The notes: generated from the letters alone by a model not told the origin. DNA of 57,189 bases from Deltaproteobacteria bacterium (GCA_022340905.1 JAJDNB010000027.1:1-57189), one strand, 5' to 3'; positions 46,028 through 55,828 are shown, counted from the stretch's first letter. Translations and numbers: made by a program.

Positions 46028-47071
46028 CTAATAGTGGCGCCGCTGTCCCGCTTCTTCCTTGAGGGTGGTAAAAATCATTCGACCAGCGGTGGTCTGAAGG
46101 ATGCTGGTAACAGAAGCTTCCACCTCTTGACCGAGAAGCCTGCTAGCATTTTCAACTACAACCATGGTGCCGTCATCTAGATAAGCGACGCCTTGGCCCT
46201 GCTCTTTACCCTCTCGCATAATCTGCAAGATCAACACCTCTCCCGGCAAAACCATCGGTTTGAGGGCGTTGGCCAATTGATTAATGTTGAGAACGGGGAC
46301 TCCCTGCAACTGCGCCACCTTGTTGAGATTGAAATCGTTAGTGATGATTTTGGCATGCATCTCTCGGGCCAGAGCAATGAGCTTGGTATCAACCTCTTTT
46401 ATCTCGGGGTAATCCTCATCCACTACTTTCACCTCAACAGTTTCACCCTTTTGCATGCGATTAAGGATGTCCAATCCCCTTCGGCCTCTAGCCCGCTTGA
46501 GGTTGTCAGCGGAATCAGCGATGTGCTGAAGTTCCTGCAAGACAAACTGGGGCACAACCAGCGGCCCTTCCAGAAAATCTGTTTCACAGATGTCTGCGAT
46601 GCGCCCATCTATGATGACACTGGTATCGAGAATCTTGCCGCCACTTCTTTTGAGCGACCCTTTGGTAAAGAGGCTCCAGCCTGGCCACTTGATTTCCTCT
46701 ATTTTCTTGCCCCCCAACACGAGGCCGATGTAACCAAAGGTACAACTCAGGATTACAGAGGCTGAGATACGGATGCCGGGACTCTGCAGGCCACTGAAAA
46801 TATAGCCGAGCAGTTGAGCGATTACCAAGCCTAAAACAAGACCGAATGTGCCACCCAGGATCACCTTGAGGGGTGCTTTCTTGATTATTTTTTCTATGGA
46901 TAATGCTAGGAGTGCAAAAATGAAGCCGGTAAGTGCCCCCACCAATTTGATCCAGATGCCCCAGGTCTGTAGAGATGGCAGGTAAGACGGCAGGTACAAC
47001 GCAAGGATATATCCGCTCACCGAACAAACAACGACCAAAAGCAAACGTAAGATAGTCTGGGCAATGCTCAC
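46028..47071 (-). CDS. PIN/TRAM-domain membrane protein (YacL-like)
   Basis: A 347-residue protein. Four membrane helices lie in the first ~120 residues, then a PIN nuclease-fold domain ('ILDTSVIIDGRIADI' with D149 and D155, 'VVPQFVLQELQHIAD', 'IITNDFNLNKVAQL') and a C-terminal TRAM domain with 'MVVVENASRLLGQEVEASVT'. PIN/TRAM proteins are thought to act on RNA at the membrane. The start is GTG 47071, with GGAGGTGA upstream. It follows carD in the same direction, a pairing common in Firmicutes and Desulfobacterota. Confidence 0.9.
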   Translation of the reverse strand: MSIAQTILRLLLVVVCSVSGYILALYLPSYLPSLQTWGIWIKLVGALTGFIFALLALSIEKIIKKAPLKVILGGTFGLVLGLVIAQLLGYIFSGLQSPGIRISASVILSCTFGYIGLVLGGKKIEEIKWPGWSLFTKGSLKRSGGKILDTSVIIDGRIADICETDFLEGPLVVPQFVLQELQHIADSADNLKRARGRRGLDILNRMQKGETVEVKVVDEDYPEIKEVDTKLIALAREMHAKIITNDFNLNKVAQLQGVPVLNINQLANALKPMVLPGEVLILQIMREGKEQGQGVAYLDDGTMVVVENASRLLGQEVEASVTSILQTTAGRMIFTTLKEEAGQRRHY

Positions 47072-47205
47072 TATTCACTCACCTCCTTTCATTCGATATT
47101 TCTGAACTCTATGCAAACCACCAAAAATAACCGGCAATTTTCCGTTCCGGGCTGTCCACCAGTTTCTGGAACAATGGAAAATTGGAGTCCGGCTCAGTAG
47201 ATCGC

Positions 47206-47688
47206 TCAAGGGGCAAAAATACCCTGAATGTCCTTCTCTACCTGGCCCTCATCTAGGTCTTTGGCTATGGATATCTCCTTCACCAAAAGACTACGGGCGG
47301 TGTCCATCATCTTTCGCTCGCCAAAGGAAAGCTCTTTATCCTCACGGAGGATGAACAGATCGCGCAAAACCTCGGCCAATTCGTAAACGGACCCGGTCTT
47401 AATCTTTTCCATATATTCACGGTAGCGTCGATTCCAAGTTTGGTTGTCCGGCTCAACCTCTTTTTCCTTCAAGATATCGTATATCTTTGGAACCTGAGCA
47501 GCATCGATCACCTGCCGTAATCCCACGTTGTTCGCGTTCTCGAGAGGGATCATGATAATCATTCCGTTGTCGAGAATGCGCATGATATAAAACTCTTGTT
47601 TATTGCCCGAAATCCATTTACTCTCAATGGACTCAATCACCCCAACCCCGTGGGCTGGATACACAGCTAGGTCACCAACCTTAAACAT
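47206..47688 (-). CDS. carD: CarD-family transcriptional regulator
   Basis: A 160-residue protein beginning 'MFKVGDLAVYPAHGVGVIES', the CarD/TRCF RNA-polymerase-interacting domain, followed by a helical DNA-binding part ('WNRRYREYMEKIKTGSVYEL'). CarD binds the RNAP beta subunit and stabilises open promoter complexes. The frame extends to 47772, but the ATG at 47688, with AGGAGG upstream, gives the normal N-terminus. Confidence 0.93.
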   Translation of the reverse strand: MFKVGDLAVYPAHGVGVIESIESKWISGNKQEFYIMRILDNGMIIMIPLENANNVGLRQVIDAAQVPKIYDILKEKEVEPDNQTWNRRYREYMEKIKTGSVYELAEVLRDLFILREDKELSFGERKMMDTARSLLVKEISIAKDLDEGQVEKDIQGIFAP

Positions 47689-48227
47689 GACTGGTTCAAT
47701 CCTCCTACCAGAAATAACTGCCAGCAGATCAGAAAGCCTGGACTTAGAAATCGAGGATAGCCCCCAAACCATCTAGTTCCAGAGTGTCTGGCCAGAGCTA
47801 TAATTAACAATCTCGTGAAAAAGATCTGTATGGCGTTACTTTTCTATTGCCAAGATTTCTCCACACAAGCCCCTCTGGGGCCCAGACAGTGGCCACCTTT
47901 TGGATAATGAAGGGTGTGGAGATTTTCCCTCCGTATTCTAACATAAAATGATACCATTATCAGCCTTCTCCTCAAAGGCAAAAGTGGCGATACCCTCCGT
48001 GGTTCCGCTTGAGGCGGATCCGTTGTCAGTTGTAGACGACTTTTCCGTGATACCGTCTTGCAACGGACAACTAACTACATTCAACTGACGCGCTGGTCGC
48101 CCGTTTATCCGCTCCCATATCCCCTCATCTCCGCCTTGACATCCTCATAAAAAAGGGGACGGCATGAAATGCCGCCCCCATTCTGCTTTGTTTCAATGAG
48201 GGGAATCAAATTCCCGTTATTAGCCCA
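47689..48227. other. Intergenic region, 539 bp, between hppA and carD
   Basis: It contains the hppA terminator (48149-48179) and, at about 48015-48105, a repeat-like patch where CCGTTG/CAACGG and GTCAGTTGT/ACAACTAAC words face each other. The remainder presumably holds the carD promoter, which I could not define. Confidence 0.6.
48149..48179 (-). terminator. Rho-independent terminator of hppA
   Basis: On the minus strand a GC-rich stem (GGGGGCGGCAT / ATGCCGTCCCC, one mismatch) with a 3-base loop is followed by a run of six to seven U residues. It lies about 50 bases after the hppA stop. Confidence 0.92.
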
Positions 48228-50237
48228 CTATTTGATCCCGTGAATCATGAGGAGCACCGGTGCACTCACCAGCGAAACCACTGAGACCAACTTGATCAGG
48301 ATGTTCATGGTGGGCCCGGAGGTATCCTTGAAGGGATCGCCTACCGTATCACCTACAACAGCAGCCTTGTGATTGTCCGAACCCTTGCCGCCGTAGTGAC
48401 CCGACTCAATATACTTTTTGGCGTTGTCCCAGGCGCCACCGCCATTGGACATGAACAGGGCCATGCACACACCGGTTGCCGTACAGCCAACCAACACTCC
48501 GCCTAGCGCTCTTGGGCCGATGAGCATTCCCACTGCCAGAGGCGTGGCCACGCCAATGAGTCCAGGGAGCATCATGCGCTTGAGCGCGCCCCTGGTGGCA
48601 ATATCCACACACCTTGCCGAATCGGGCTTGGCCTCGCCCTCCATCAACCCAGAGATTTCCCGAAACTGGCGGCGGATTTCTTCCACCATGTCAAAGGCGG
48701 CAGAACCCACCGCGGTCATGGTGAGCGCCGCTACGATAAAGGGCACTATGGCACCTATGAGCACGCCGATGATCACCATGGGATCGGTGATGTTGATGAT
48801 TTCGAGTCCCACCGCCTGGGTATAGGCAACAAAGAGGGAGACCGCGGTAAGCGCCGCGGCGCCGATGGCAAAGCCCTTGCCGATGGCGGCGGTGGTGTTA
48901 CCCAGGGCATCCAGGGTGTCGGTGATCTTGCGGGTCTCAGGTCCCAAGCCGGCCATCTCTGAGATACCGCCGGCATTGTCGGCGATGGGACCGTAGGCAT
49001 CCACCGTCATGGTGGCCCCCACGGTGGAAAGCATGCCCACGGCGGAAATGCCGATACCGTAAATTCCGCCGGTCTTGTAGGCGATGAAAGTAGCAAGGCA
49101 GATGCCGAGTACGGGCAAAGCCGTGCTCTCCATGCCCACAGCCAGTCCGGCAATGAGCACCGTGGCCGGTCCGGTCTCGGACTGCGAGGCGATCTTCTTC
49201 ACCGGTCCCATGGAGGTGTAGTACTCCGCCAGTAGTCCGATGAGGATGCCGCAGAAGAGGCCGGAAATGACTGCATAGAAAACCCCGGTGGGCAGCCCTA
49301 GGGTCTTGACAATGTAATAGGTCAGGGCAATGAGAATGGCCGCGGCCACAAAGGTAGTATAGCGCAGTGCCGCCTGAGGTGAAATGTTCTGAAAGACCTT
49401 TATGGACATGACCCCGAAGAAAGAGGCCACCAGACCACCCATGACCACCAGCAAGGGACAGACCATGTAAGCAGAGCGCAACTTTTCGGCCTCAGCCGGC
49501 ATCACCATGGTGGCAGCAATGGCGATGGTGGCGACAATGGCGCCCACATAGGATTCAAAGATGTCGGCGCCCATGCCGGCGATGTCACCCACGTTGTCGC
49601 CCACGTTGTCGGCGATGACCCCGGGGTTTCTGGGATCGTCCTCGGGAATACCTGCCTCTATCTTACCCACCAGGTCGGCACCGACGTCAGCCGCTTTGGT
49701 GTAGATGCCGCCCCCCATGCGGGCAAAAAGGGCGATGGAGCTGGCACCCATGGCAAAGCCGTTGATGATGTTAGCGGTCGCAGGGTTGTGGCCGACGAAA
49801 TAGTACCAGATGCCCACACCCAGCAATCCCAGGCTGGCCACTGCCACTCCCATGACCGCCCCCCCGAAGTAGGAGACGTTGAGGGCCTTGGCCATACCGA
49901 ACTCGTTGGCTGCCGCGGCTGTACGCGAGTTGGCCCGGGTAGCAGAACTCATGCCCGAAAAGCCGGCAACGCCTGAGCAGATTGCCCCCGTGACAAAGGC
50001 TACTGCACTCTGCCAGTTGATGCCCCACCACAGGAGAGCAAAGACCACGGCAATAAAGACCACCAGGATGGAGTATTCCCTTTTCAAGAATGCCATGGCG
50101 CCCTTGTTGATCTGGTCTTCGAGATCTATCATGACTTCGTTGCCGCTCGGAAAGGACTTGACGTAGGCGAACAGAAAAAATGCGAAGATCACCCCCGCTA
50201 CGCCAAAGAACGGTGCATAGTTTACCCAGTTTTCCAT
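48228..50237 (-). CDS. hppA: Membrane-bound ion-translocating pyrophosphatase (K+-dependent type)
   Basis: A 669-residue integral membrane protein with about 16 helices. It has the substrate and Mg2+ motifs '[20 protein letters not shown]' and '[20 protein letters not shown]', and C-terminal '[18 protein letters not shown]'. It hydrolyses PPi and pumps H+ or Na+ outward. The '[14 protein letters not shown]' sequence has Ala where K+-independent enzymes have Lys, so I read it as K+-dependent; H+ versus Na+ specificity I cannot settle. It is transcribed after pth and ends at a clear terminator. Confidence 0.96.
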   Translation of the reverse strand: MENWVNYAPFFGVAGVIFAFFLFAYVKSFPSGNEVMIDLEDQINKGAMAFLKREYSILVVFIAVVFALLWWGINWQSAVAFVTGAICSGVAGFSGMSSATRANSRTAAAANEFGMAKALNVSYFGGAVMGVAVASLGLLGVGIWYYFVGHNPATANIINGFAMGASSIALFARMGGGIYTKAADVGADLVGKIEAGIPEDDPRNPGVIADNVGDNVGDIAGMGADIFESYVGAIVATIAIAATMVMPAEAEKLRSAYMVCPLLVVMGGLVASFFGVMSIKVFQNISPQAALRYTTFVAAAILIALTYYIVKTLGLPTGVFYAVISGLFCGILIGLLAEYYTSMGPVKKIASQSETGPATVLIAGLAVGMESTALPVLGICLATFIAYKTGGIYGIGISAVGMLSTVGATMTVDAYGPIADNAGGISEMAGLGPETRKITDTLDALGNTTAAIGKGFAIGAAALTAVSLFVAYTQAVGLEIINITDPMVIIGVLIGAIVPFIVAALTMTAVGSAAFDMVEEIRRQFREISGLMEGEAKPDSARCVDIATRGALKRMMLPGLIGVATPLAVGMLIGPRALGGVLVGCTATGVCMALFMSNGGGAWDNAKKYIESGHYGGKGSDNHKAAVVGDTVGDPFKDTSGPTMNILIKLVSVVSLVSAPVLLMIHGIK

Positions 50238-50307
50238 ACCTGTTACCTCCCATTAGTTTGTGCCAAAAGTAACGTACTAGTGGTTTTAAAAAAACCCGAC
50301 CTGCGGG

Positions 50308-50880
50308 TTAAGGGACGTGCTTCGAGTTAAACTCGGCCATGGCCCCTTCCAGGCCACGAGCCAAAATGGCAGTGACAGCCGCAGCGGCAGTGTCCACGAT
50401 CTCGCCTAGGTGACCTCCCTGGTCTTCGTACCAAGGGCTCAGCACGTAGTCTTCAACCGCCTCAGCAAATCTGGGCCTGCCAATTCCCACTTTAACTCTG
50501 GCATAACGGTCTTCCCCCAGTGTCTGGTGAATGGCCTGCACCCCCCGATGTCCGCCATCTCCGCCGCCGTGAACGATCTTGATTCTACCGAAATCCACGT
50601 CCAAATCATCATGGATTACCAGCAATTCTTTCACGTCCACTTTAAAGTAAGCCATCAGAGCATGTACCCCCTGGCCACTCCGATTCATAAAAGCCTGCGG
50701 TTTGGCCAGAATCACCTTGTGGTCAGCAATATCACCTCTGCCCCAGAGGCTGAAAAACCGTTTCCCCTTAACCGTAATGGAGTTGGCCCCCGCCAGCCGA
50801 TCCACAACCATGAATCCAACATTGTGGCGTGTGTGCTCGTAGGTCTTTCCTGGATTTCCAAGTCCCACCACGAGATGCAC
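50308..50880 (-). CDS. pth: Peptidyl-tRNA hydrolase
   Basis: A 190-residue enzyme with 'VVGLGNPGKTYEHTRHNVGF' (catalytic H19, N9), 'KPQAFMNRSG' and 'VIHDDLDVDFGRIK'. It recycles tRNA from peptidyl-tRNA that drops off ribosomes. It starts at GTG 50880, with GGAG seven bases upstream, 41 bp after rplY. Confidence 0.95.
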   Translation of the reverse strand: MHLVVGLGNPGKTYEHTRHNVGFMVVDRLAGANSITVKGKRFFSLWGRGDIADHKVILAKPQAFMNRSGQGVHALMAYFKVDVKELLVIHDDLDVDFGRIKIVHGGGDGGHRGVQAIHQTLGEDRYARVKVGIGRPRFAEAVEDYVLSPWYEDQGGHLGEIVDTAAAAVTAILARGLEGAMAEFNSKHVP

Positions 50881-50920
50881 AAATTTACTCCATGGCCGTG
50901 CAACCGGCCATCACCATGGG

Positions 50921-51589
50921 CTACTCTTCTTTCTCCTCTTCCTCGGTTTCTGCTGCCGCTTCTTCTTCCACCTCCTCTCCCTCTACCTCTTCTTCTGGAA
51001 CCTCTGGTTCTATTTCTTCAACCTTCGTGGGTGGTACCACGGTGGCAATGGTAAGCTCCTCCTCCACTAAAACCTCTATATCGCCGGGAATCTTCAGATC
51101 ACTCACATGCAAAGAGTCCCCTATGTCAAGCTCGCTTACGTCAAGTTCAAAAGTGTCGGGAATATTGTCCGGCAGACAAGAGATCTCCAGTGTTCTGCTC
51201 ACCTGCTGAAGAATGCCACCCTCGGTCACACCCCTGGCCGTGCCTGTCAGGGTTATGGGCACCTCTACCTCTATCTTTTTGTCCATGGATATTTCGTAGA
51301 GATCCACGTGCAGAATAGTTTGTTTCACTGGATCCAGCTGAATTTCTTTGAGCATGGCCCTGTGGTTTAAGGTAGACTTGCCCGTCTCTATTGCAAGATC
51401 AATTATGACATTTTCCCCTGCCCCGGTTTTAATGAGCTTCTCCATATCCCGGTACGCGAGACAGAGGTGTACGGGGTCGACCTCAGGGCCATAAAATACT
51501 GCTGGTATCAAGGACTGGCTCCGCAGGGTACGGGCCGCACCTTTACCAGTTTCTTTTCGTGATTGCGCAGTGAGCGCTACATGGGCCAT
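50921..51589 (-). CDS. rplY: 50S ribosomal protein L25, long (CTC) form
   Basis: A 222-residue CTC-type L25: an N-terminal 5S-rRNA-binding domain ('SLIPAVFYGPEVDPVHLCLA'), a TL5-type C-terminal beta domain, and a very acidic Glu/Val tail of some 35 residues. It binds 5S rRNA in the large subunit. The ATG at 51589 follows AAGGAG. The order prs-rplY-pth is the common bacterial one. Confidence 0.95.
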   Translation of the reverse strand: MAHVALTAQSRKETGKGAARTLRSQSLIPAVFYGPEVDPVHLCLAYRDMEKLIKTGAGENVIIDLAIETGKSTLNHRAMLKEIQLDPVKQTILHVDLYEISMDKKIEVEVPITLTGTARGVTEGGILQQVSRTLEISCLPDNIPDTFELDVSELDIGDSLHVSDLKIPGDIEVLVEEELTIATVVPPTKVEEIEPEVPEEEVEGEEVEEEAAAETEEEEKEE

Positions 51590-51605
51590 TGATTTCTCCT
51601 TAGCG

Positions 51606-51681
51606 TGGTTTAGCCGGTTTGCCAGTTTTGCCAGTTGTCTTAACCGGCTAACCGGTTAACCGGCAAACTGACTAAACCATT
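51606..51681. repeat. Inverted repeat between prs and rplY
   Basis: TGGTTTAG-CCG-GTTTGCC on the left faces GGCAAAC-TGA-CTAAACCA on the right, with further AACCGG words inside. It lies in the prs-rplY gap and would form a long hairpin in the transcript. No U-run follows, so it is not a plain terminator. Confidence 0.75.
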
Positions 51682-51702
51682 TTGACGCCTAACGTCAAAA
51701 CT

Positions 51703-52647
51703 CTAAACAAAAAGTGAACTTACCGAATCATTCAAGTGTGCCCGCTTGATCGCCTCACCTAGCAAGTTGGCCACCGTGAGCACCTTAATCTTTTTGCAAC
51801 CCTTCGCTTTAGCCGTTATAGGGATGCTGTCAGTAACAATCAAATTTTCGATATTCGAATTTTCAATGGACTCAACAGCTTTTCCGGACAGGACCGCGTG
51901 AGTACAACAGGCGTTAATAGAAGCAGCTCCGTTTTCGCTCAGAGCTTTGGCCGCCTCGGTAAGGGTGCCTCCCGTGTCCACCATATCATCCACAATGATC
52001 GTCGGCTTGCCCTTAACATCACCAACTACCTGCATAGCCTCAACCTTCTGCCCTACGCCCCTTCGTTTGTCGATAATGGCAAGACTGGCATTCAGCCTCT
52101 TGGCAAAGGCACGGGCCCTTTCGACCCCGCCGGCATCGGGGGAAACTAGGACGAGCTCCTTGTTGAAATGGTGTCTCAAATATTCGAGCAGAACGGGAGC
52201 TGCAAAGAGGTTGTCTACTGGGATGTTGAAAAAACCTTGAATCTGATTGGCATGCAAATCCAAGCATATCAATCTATGGCCACCTGCAATCGTGATCAGG
52301 TCGGCAACCAGTTTGGCGCTAATAGGAACCCGGGGCAGCACCTTGGTATCCTGGCGGGCGTAGCCATAATAAGGTAACACCGGGGTAATTCGCCAGGCCG
52401 ACGCTCGTTTCAGTGCGTCCATTATTACTAATAATTCCATGAGGTTATGGTTTACCGGTGCGCAGGTGGATTGGACCACGAAAACGTCCCTTCCCCGGAC
52501 GTTCTCACCGATTTCAACCATTATCTCGCCATCGCTAAAAGTTTTTACTACTGCCTGTCCCTGAAGGATTTGAAGGTACTGGCAAATCTTGGCAGTCAGC
52601 TCAGGATTGGAATTGCCACCAAAAAGTTTGAGTCGGTCCAATATCAT
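51703..52647 (-). CDS. prs: Ribose-phosphate pyrophosphokinase
   Basis: A 314-residue enzyme, normal length, starting '[18 protein letters not shown]'. It has 'HDLH'-type substrate loop '[15 protein letters not shown]' and the PRPP-binding '[13 protein letters not shown]'. It makes PRPP for nucleotide, His and Trp synthesis. The longer frame (GTG 52692) runs into a repeat and has no family similarity, so I use the ATG at 52647, although its ribosome site is weak. Confidence 0.95.
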   Translation of the reverse strand: MILDRLKLFGGNSNPELTAKICQYLQILQGQAVVKTFSDGEIMVEIGENVRGRDVFVVQSTCAPVNHNLMELLVIMDALKRASAWRITPVLPYYGYARQDTKVLPRVPISAKLVADLITIAGGHRLICLDLHANQIQGFFNIPVDNLFAAPVLLEYLRHHFNKELVLVSPDAGGVERARAFAKRLNASLAIIDKRRGVGQKVEAMQVVGDVKGKPTIIVDDMVDTGGTLTEAAKALSENGAASINACCTHAVLSGKAVESIENSNIENLIVTDSIPITAKAKGCKKIKVLTVANLLGEAIKRAHLNDSVSSLFV

Positions 52648-52667
52648 GAACAAAAACCAAATAATCC

Positions 52668-52740
52668 GCACGGCGCATAGCGCTAAGCGCACAGCAAAAA
52701 AGTCTTCCCCTCGACGCTATGCTCTTTGCGCTCTGCTCCC
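52668..52740. repeat. GCGCATAGCGC-type inverted repeat between prs and ispE
   Basis: 'CGCATAGCGCTAAGCGCA' on the left faces 'CGCTATGCTCTTTGCGCTCT' on the right. The right arm overlaps the ispE stop codon (52717-52719) and encodes its last residues. Confidence 0.65.
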
Positions 52741-53673
52741 CGGCGGGGTCGCGGTGTCCAAAGTGTGCGCGACAAAAACTGTAACGTTTTCTTCACGCCG
52801 CAGCAAATAGTAGGCCCTACGGGCCTCTTCCTCAGAGGGGAAAAGGCCAACCAAAGTGGGCCCGCTCCCAGTCATGGGGACTGCCTTGGCACCTGCCGCC
52901 AGCAGTGAATTCTTTAAATCATGGAGCTGTGGATAGTGACCGAAAACCAGTGGTTCAAAATCATTGACCAGCAAAGGAAGTAGGTCCTCGAGTGCAAGCC
53001 CTCGCCGGTTCATAGTTTTCCGGTGGGAAGCGGCCAGTTCTCCCGCATAGGTGTCTCCAAGAAAATTGAATTTAGTCCCATTTGCCCTGCTTGTCAATGT
53101 CAAATTCTCGTATGCCCAACGGGTGGAAACCTGAAAGTTAGGATATAGCAGCACTGTCCATAATATCGGGACATTTTCCATGGGAGAGAGAAGATCTCCT
53201 ATCCCTTCTGCCACTGCCCACCGCCTTAGAAGAAAAAATGGAACATCCGCCCCCAGCTTGGCAGCGAGATGGTGCAGGTCTTCATGATTCATAGGACTGC
53301 CCAGCAATTGGTTCACAGCAAGGAGGGTCGCTGCCGCGTCGCTACTGCCGCCTCCGAGTCCTGCTCCCACCGGAATATTCTTGCTCAGCTCAATGCGCAC
53401 TCCCCCATCCCGCCCAGATTCTTTAAAGACGAGTTTAGCCGCACGGTACACCAGGTTCTCCTCGTTCGTCGGCAGATCACTGTTGGGGCAGTGTAATTCA
53501 AGTTTCCTCGGATTCAACTCGAACCGCAACTCATCACAAAGGCTCACCGGAACCATGAGAGACACTAAATTGTGATAACCGTCTGCACGTTTTCTCAGAA
53601 CTTGTAAGCCTAAATTTATCTTGGCTGGAGCACAAGCAATAATCGAGGCAGCGCTATTTGGCTTTTTGGACAT
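52717..53673 (-). CDS. ispE: 4-diphosphocytidyl-2-C-methyl-D-erythritol kinase
   Basis: A 318-residue GHMP kinase with 'APAKINLGLQVLRKRADGYH' at the start, the ATP loop 'PVGAGLGGGSSDAAA' and 'GADVPFFL', and 'MTGSGPTLVGLF' near the end. It phosphorylates CDP-ME in the MEP isoprenoid pathway, and so is needed for undecaprenyl carriers. The ATG at 53673 overlaps the DUF1844 gene by 20 bp. The tail (…PPGSRAQRA) comes from the adjoining repeat. Confidence 0.93.
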   Translation of the reverse strand: MSKKPNSAASIIACAPAKINLGLQVLRKRADGYHNLVSLMVPVSLCDELRFELNPRKLELHCPNSDLPTNEENLVYRAAKLVFKESGRDGGVRIELSKNIPVGAGLGGGSSDAAATLLAVNQLLGSPMNHEDLHHLAAKLGADVPFFLLRRWAVAEGIGDLLSPMENVPILWTVLLYPNFQVSTRWAYENLTLTSRANGTKFNFLGDTYAGELAASHRKTMNRRGLALEDLLPLLVNDFEPLVFGHYPQLHDLKNSLLAAGAKAVPMTGSGPTLVGLFPSEEEARRAYYLLRREENVTVFVAHTLDTATPPGSRAQRA

Positions 53674-54106
53674 AGCGCAGCCGTAGATCGTAAAGGATAT
53701 GTTTAACGAGATTTTCTTCATCCGGAGCGAGATTTCCCCGGGTTTTCTCTTGCAACATTGCGATCAGATCGATGGTCTGCTTTGCCATGGCCAGATCCTC
53801 TTGCTGCTTGCCCGTGGCCGGATCAGGAATCTCCCCCAAATGGAGGAGCGCCGAGGTGTTGAGTGAAAAAATGAAGGTGGAGAAATTTATCTCCGGGAAA
53901 GGCGCTTCCTCGGTCACCTTTTCCTCCACTTTTGCCCTGTCCTCAGCTTCCTCCTGGGCAGGTGGTTCTGGTTCTTTGGCTTGTTCTTCGGCTTGTTCTT
54001 CGGCTTGTTCTTCTGGTCCCGTCTCTTCCTTTGGCTCACCCTCTTCAGTAAAACGCCGGCGATCCCTTACAACAAAACCCTTGCCTTCAACTTCTTCATC
54101 AGCCAT
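53654..54106 (-). CDS. DUF1844 protein
   Basis: A 150-residue protein: a charged, low-complexity N-terminal half of Glu, Gln, Ala and Pro with three EEQA repeats, and a conserved helical C-terminal DUF1844 domain ('FSTFIFSLNTSALLHLGEIP', 'AKQTIDLIAMLQEKTRGNL'). The function is unknown; such genes often lie beside ispE or ACT/serA genes in Desulfobacterota. The ATG at 54106 has GGGGAG upstream. Confidence 0.88.
   Translation of the reverse strand: MADEEVEGKGFVVRDRRRFTEEGEPKEETGPEEQAEEQAEEQAKEPEPPAQEEAEDRAKVEEKVTEEAPFPEINFSTFIFSLNTSALLHLGEIPDPATGKQQEDLAMAKQTIDLIAMLQEKTRGNLAPDEENLVKHILYDLRLRYVQKAK
53978..54013. repeat. Three exact 12-bp tandem copies in the DUF1844 gene
   Basis: GGCTTGTTCTTC occurs three times without a break, encoding three EEQA units on the minus strand. 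Copy-number change would stay in frame. Confidence 0.9.
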
Positions 54107-54126
54107 GGTTTTACTCCCCAAAGTGA

Positions 54127-54232
54127 TTTATTAACCCAACCACAAAGGGCACAAAGGGTAAATATATAAGTAGGAATGAATAGACATTAGATTTTCTTTG
54201 TGTCCTTCGTGATCTTTGTGGTTCTTCCCCCC
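54127..54232. repeat. AACCACAAAG-type inverted repeat between DUF1844 gene and serA
   Basis: 'AACCACAAAGGGCACAAAGG' (from 54138) faces 'CTTTGTGTCCTTCGTGATCT' and TTTGTGGTT (ending near 54224). This is a word type seen in intergenic DNA of many proteobacteria. Confidence 0.75.
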
Positions 54233-54247
54233 GGTAGGATTAGGTAC

Positions 54248-55828
54248 TCACAGTTCGAGTCTCTGGACAAACTTGACGTTTCCCAACCCCAGCAACTTCT
54301 CTTGAACCTCGACTGGCACTGGTGTGTCGGTTCGCATCATGATTATGTTTTGACCCTGTTCAATAACCTGCCCCACCTCCATGGTGGCAATATTGATGCG
54401 GTGTTGTCCGAGGCAGGTTCCTATCGCACCTATGGTCCCAGGGGTGTCTATATTGTAGATTAACAAAAGATGGCCTTCAAGGGGTGCCTCTAACCGGAAA
54501 TCATTGATCCGGACAATGCGGGGGTCCTGTTTGCCGAAGGTAGTCCCAGAGACCGTGTTTTCGCGCTCGGTTGTTTTCAGCCTCACGGTGATGAGACTGG
54601 TGAAATCCTCCGCCTCGCTCCGTTTGGATTCACTTATTTTGATGTCTCGCTCCCTGGCAAGGACCGGCGCGTTGACAAAGTTCACCTCATCACCCACTAT
54701 AGGTGTGAGTACCCCTTTGGTGAGTGAAACCGTAAGGGGAACCGTGTCATGGTTGGCCAGTTCACCGATGTAATCAACCGCCACTTCCAGGATACCCCCC
54801 TTGGTAATCTGGGCCAGCAGGCTGCCCAATTTCTCCGCCAAGGTAAGGTAAGGGCGGAGCCTGACCAGCACTTCTCCGTCCACTGATGGGACATTCACCG
54901 CATTGCGAACCGTACCTCTCTGGAGATAATCAATAATCTGGCCGGCCACAGCCAGGGCCACATTCTCCTGAGCCTCATCTGTCGAGGCCCCAAGGTGGGG
55001 AGTGGCTATAACGTTGTCCAGATCGAGCAAAGGGTTGTCCCCCGGAGGCTCCTTCTCGAAAACATCCAGGGCAGCTCCCGCTACTGTACCTTCCTGCAGC
55101 GCCTCATAGAGATCATCCTCGTTGACGATGCCCCCTCGGGCGCAATTCACCAGGAGAACGCCCCTCTTCATCTTGGCAAAACACTCACGATTGATAAGGT
55201 TGCGCGTTTCCGGGGTAAAAGGGGTGTGAACCGTGATACAGTCGGACCGGGCCAAGAGTCCATCGAGCCTAACCGGTTCGACCCCCATTTTTTCTATAGA
55301 TTCTGCAGGAATGTAAGGATCGTAGGCAATGATGTTCATTTTCATCCCCCGGGCCCGGTCGGCGACTATTCTACCGATGCGTCCAATGCCGATTACACCC
55401 AAGGTTTTATTGTACAACTCTCTGCCCCGAAACAACTTTTTTTCCCATTTGTGGGATCTCATTGACGCCGCGGCCTGAGGTATGTTGCGGCTGAGAGCCA
55501 TGAGCATAGCCACGGCATGCTCGGCAGTGGTGATCACATTGCCATCAGGGGTATTCATCACCACGATGCCACGCTTGCTGGCAGCTCCGATGTCCACATT
55601 GTCCAGACCTATGCCGGCACGACCCACGACTTTGAGCCGAGTAGCTACCTCTATGACCTCTTCTGTAACCTTGGTGGAACTGCGAATGACCAGGGCGTCA
55701 TAATTTCTGATGATGCCCAGCAACTCCTCGTGGGTGAGGCTGGTATTGACATCCACCTCGAATCCCGGCGTCTCCTCGAGCACCTGAACTCCACGTTGGG
55801 AGAGGGGGTCGCTGACCAGAATCTTCAT
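54248..55828 (-). CDS. serA: D-3-phosphoglycerate dehydrogenase, long form with ACT domain
   Basis: A 526-residue enzyme: substrate domain, NAD domain with 'GVIGIGRIGRIVADRARGM', catalytic Arg/Glu/His regions ('NCARGGIVNEDDLYEAL', 'TPHLGASTDEAQ'), an intervening ASB domain and a C-terminal ACT domain ('NIDTPGTIGAIGTCLGQHRI') for serine feedback. It is the first step of serine synthesis. The ATG at 55828 is chosen because 'MKILVSDPLS' is the family start; the frame extends 16 codons further. Confidence 0.95.
   Translation of the reverse strand: MKILVSDPLSQRGVQVLEETPGFEVDVNTSLTHEELLGIIRNYDALVIRSSTKVTEEVIEVATRLKVVGRAGIGLDNVDIGAASKRGIVVMNTPDGNVITTAEHAVAMLMALSRNIPQAAASMRSHKWEKKLFRGRELYNKTLGVIGIGRIGRIVADRARGMKMNIIAYDPYIPAESIEKMGVEPVRLDGLLARSDCITVHTPFTPETRNLINRECFAKMKRGVLLVNCARGGIVNEDDLYEALQEGTVAGAALDVFEKEPPGDNPLLDLDNVIATPHLGASTDEAQENVALAVAGQIIDYLQRGTVRNAVNVPSVDGEVLVRLRPYLTLAEKLGSLLAQITKGGILEVAVDYIGELANHDTVPLTVSLTKGVLTPIVGDEVNFVNAPVLARERDIKISESKRSEAEDFTSLITVRLKTTERENTVSGTTFGKQDPRIVRINDFRLEAPLEGHLLLIYNIDTPGTIGAIGTCLGQHRINIATMEVGQVIEQGQNIIMMRTDTPVPVEVQEKLLGLGNVKFVQRLEL

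Noticed and set aside
48015-48105. Terminator of carD region suspected from facing CCGTTG/CAACGG words
   Set aside because: Arms are interrupted and no U-run follows on either strand; better described as repeat-like.
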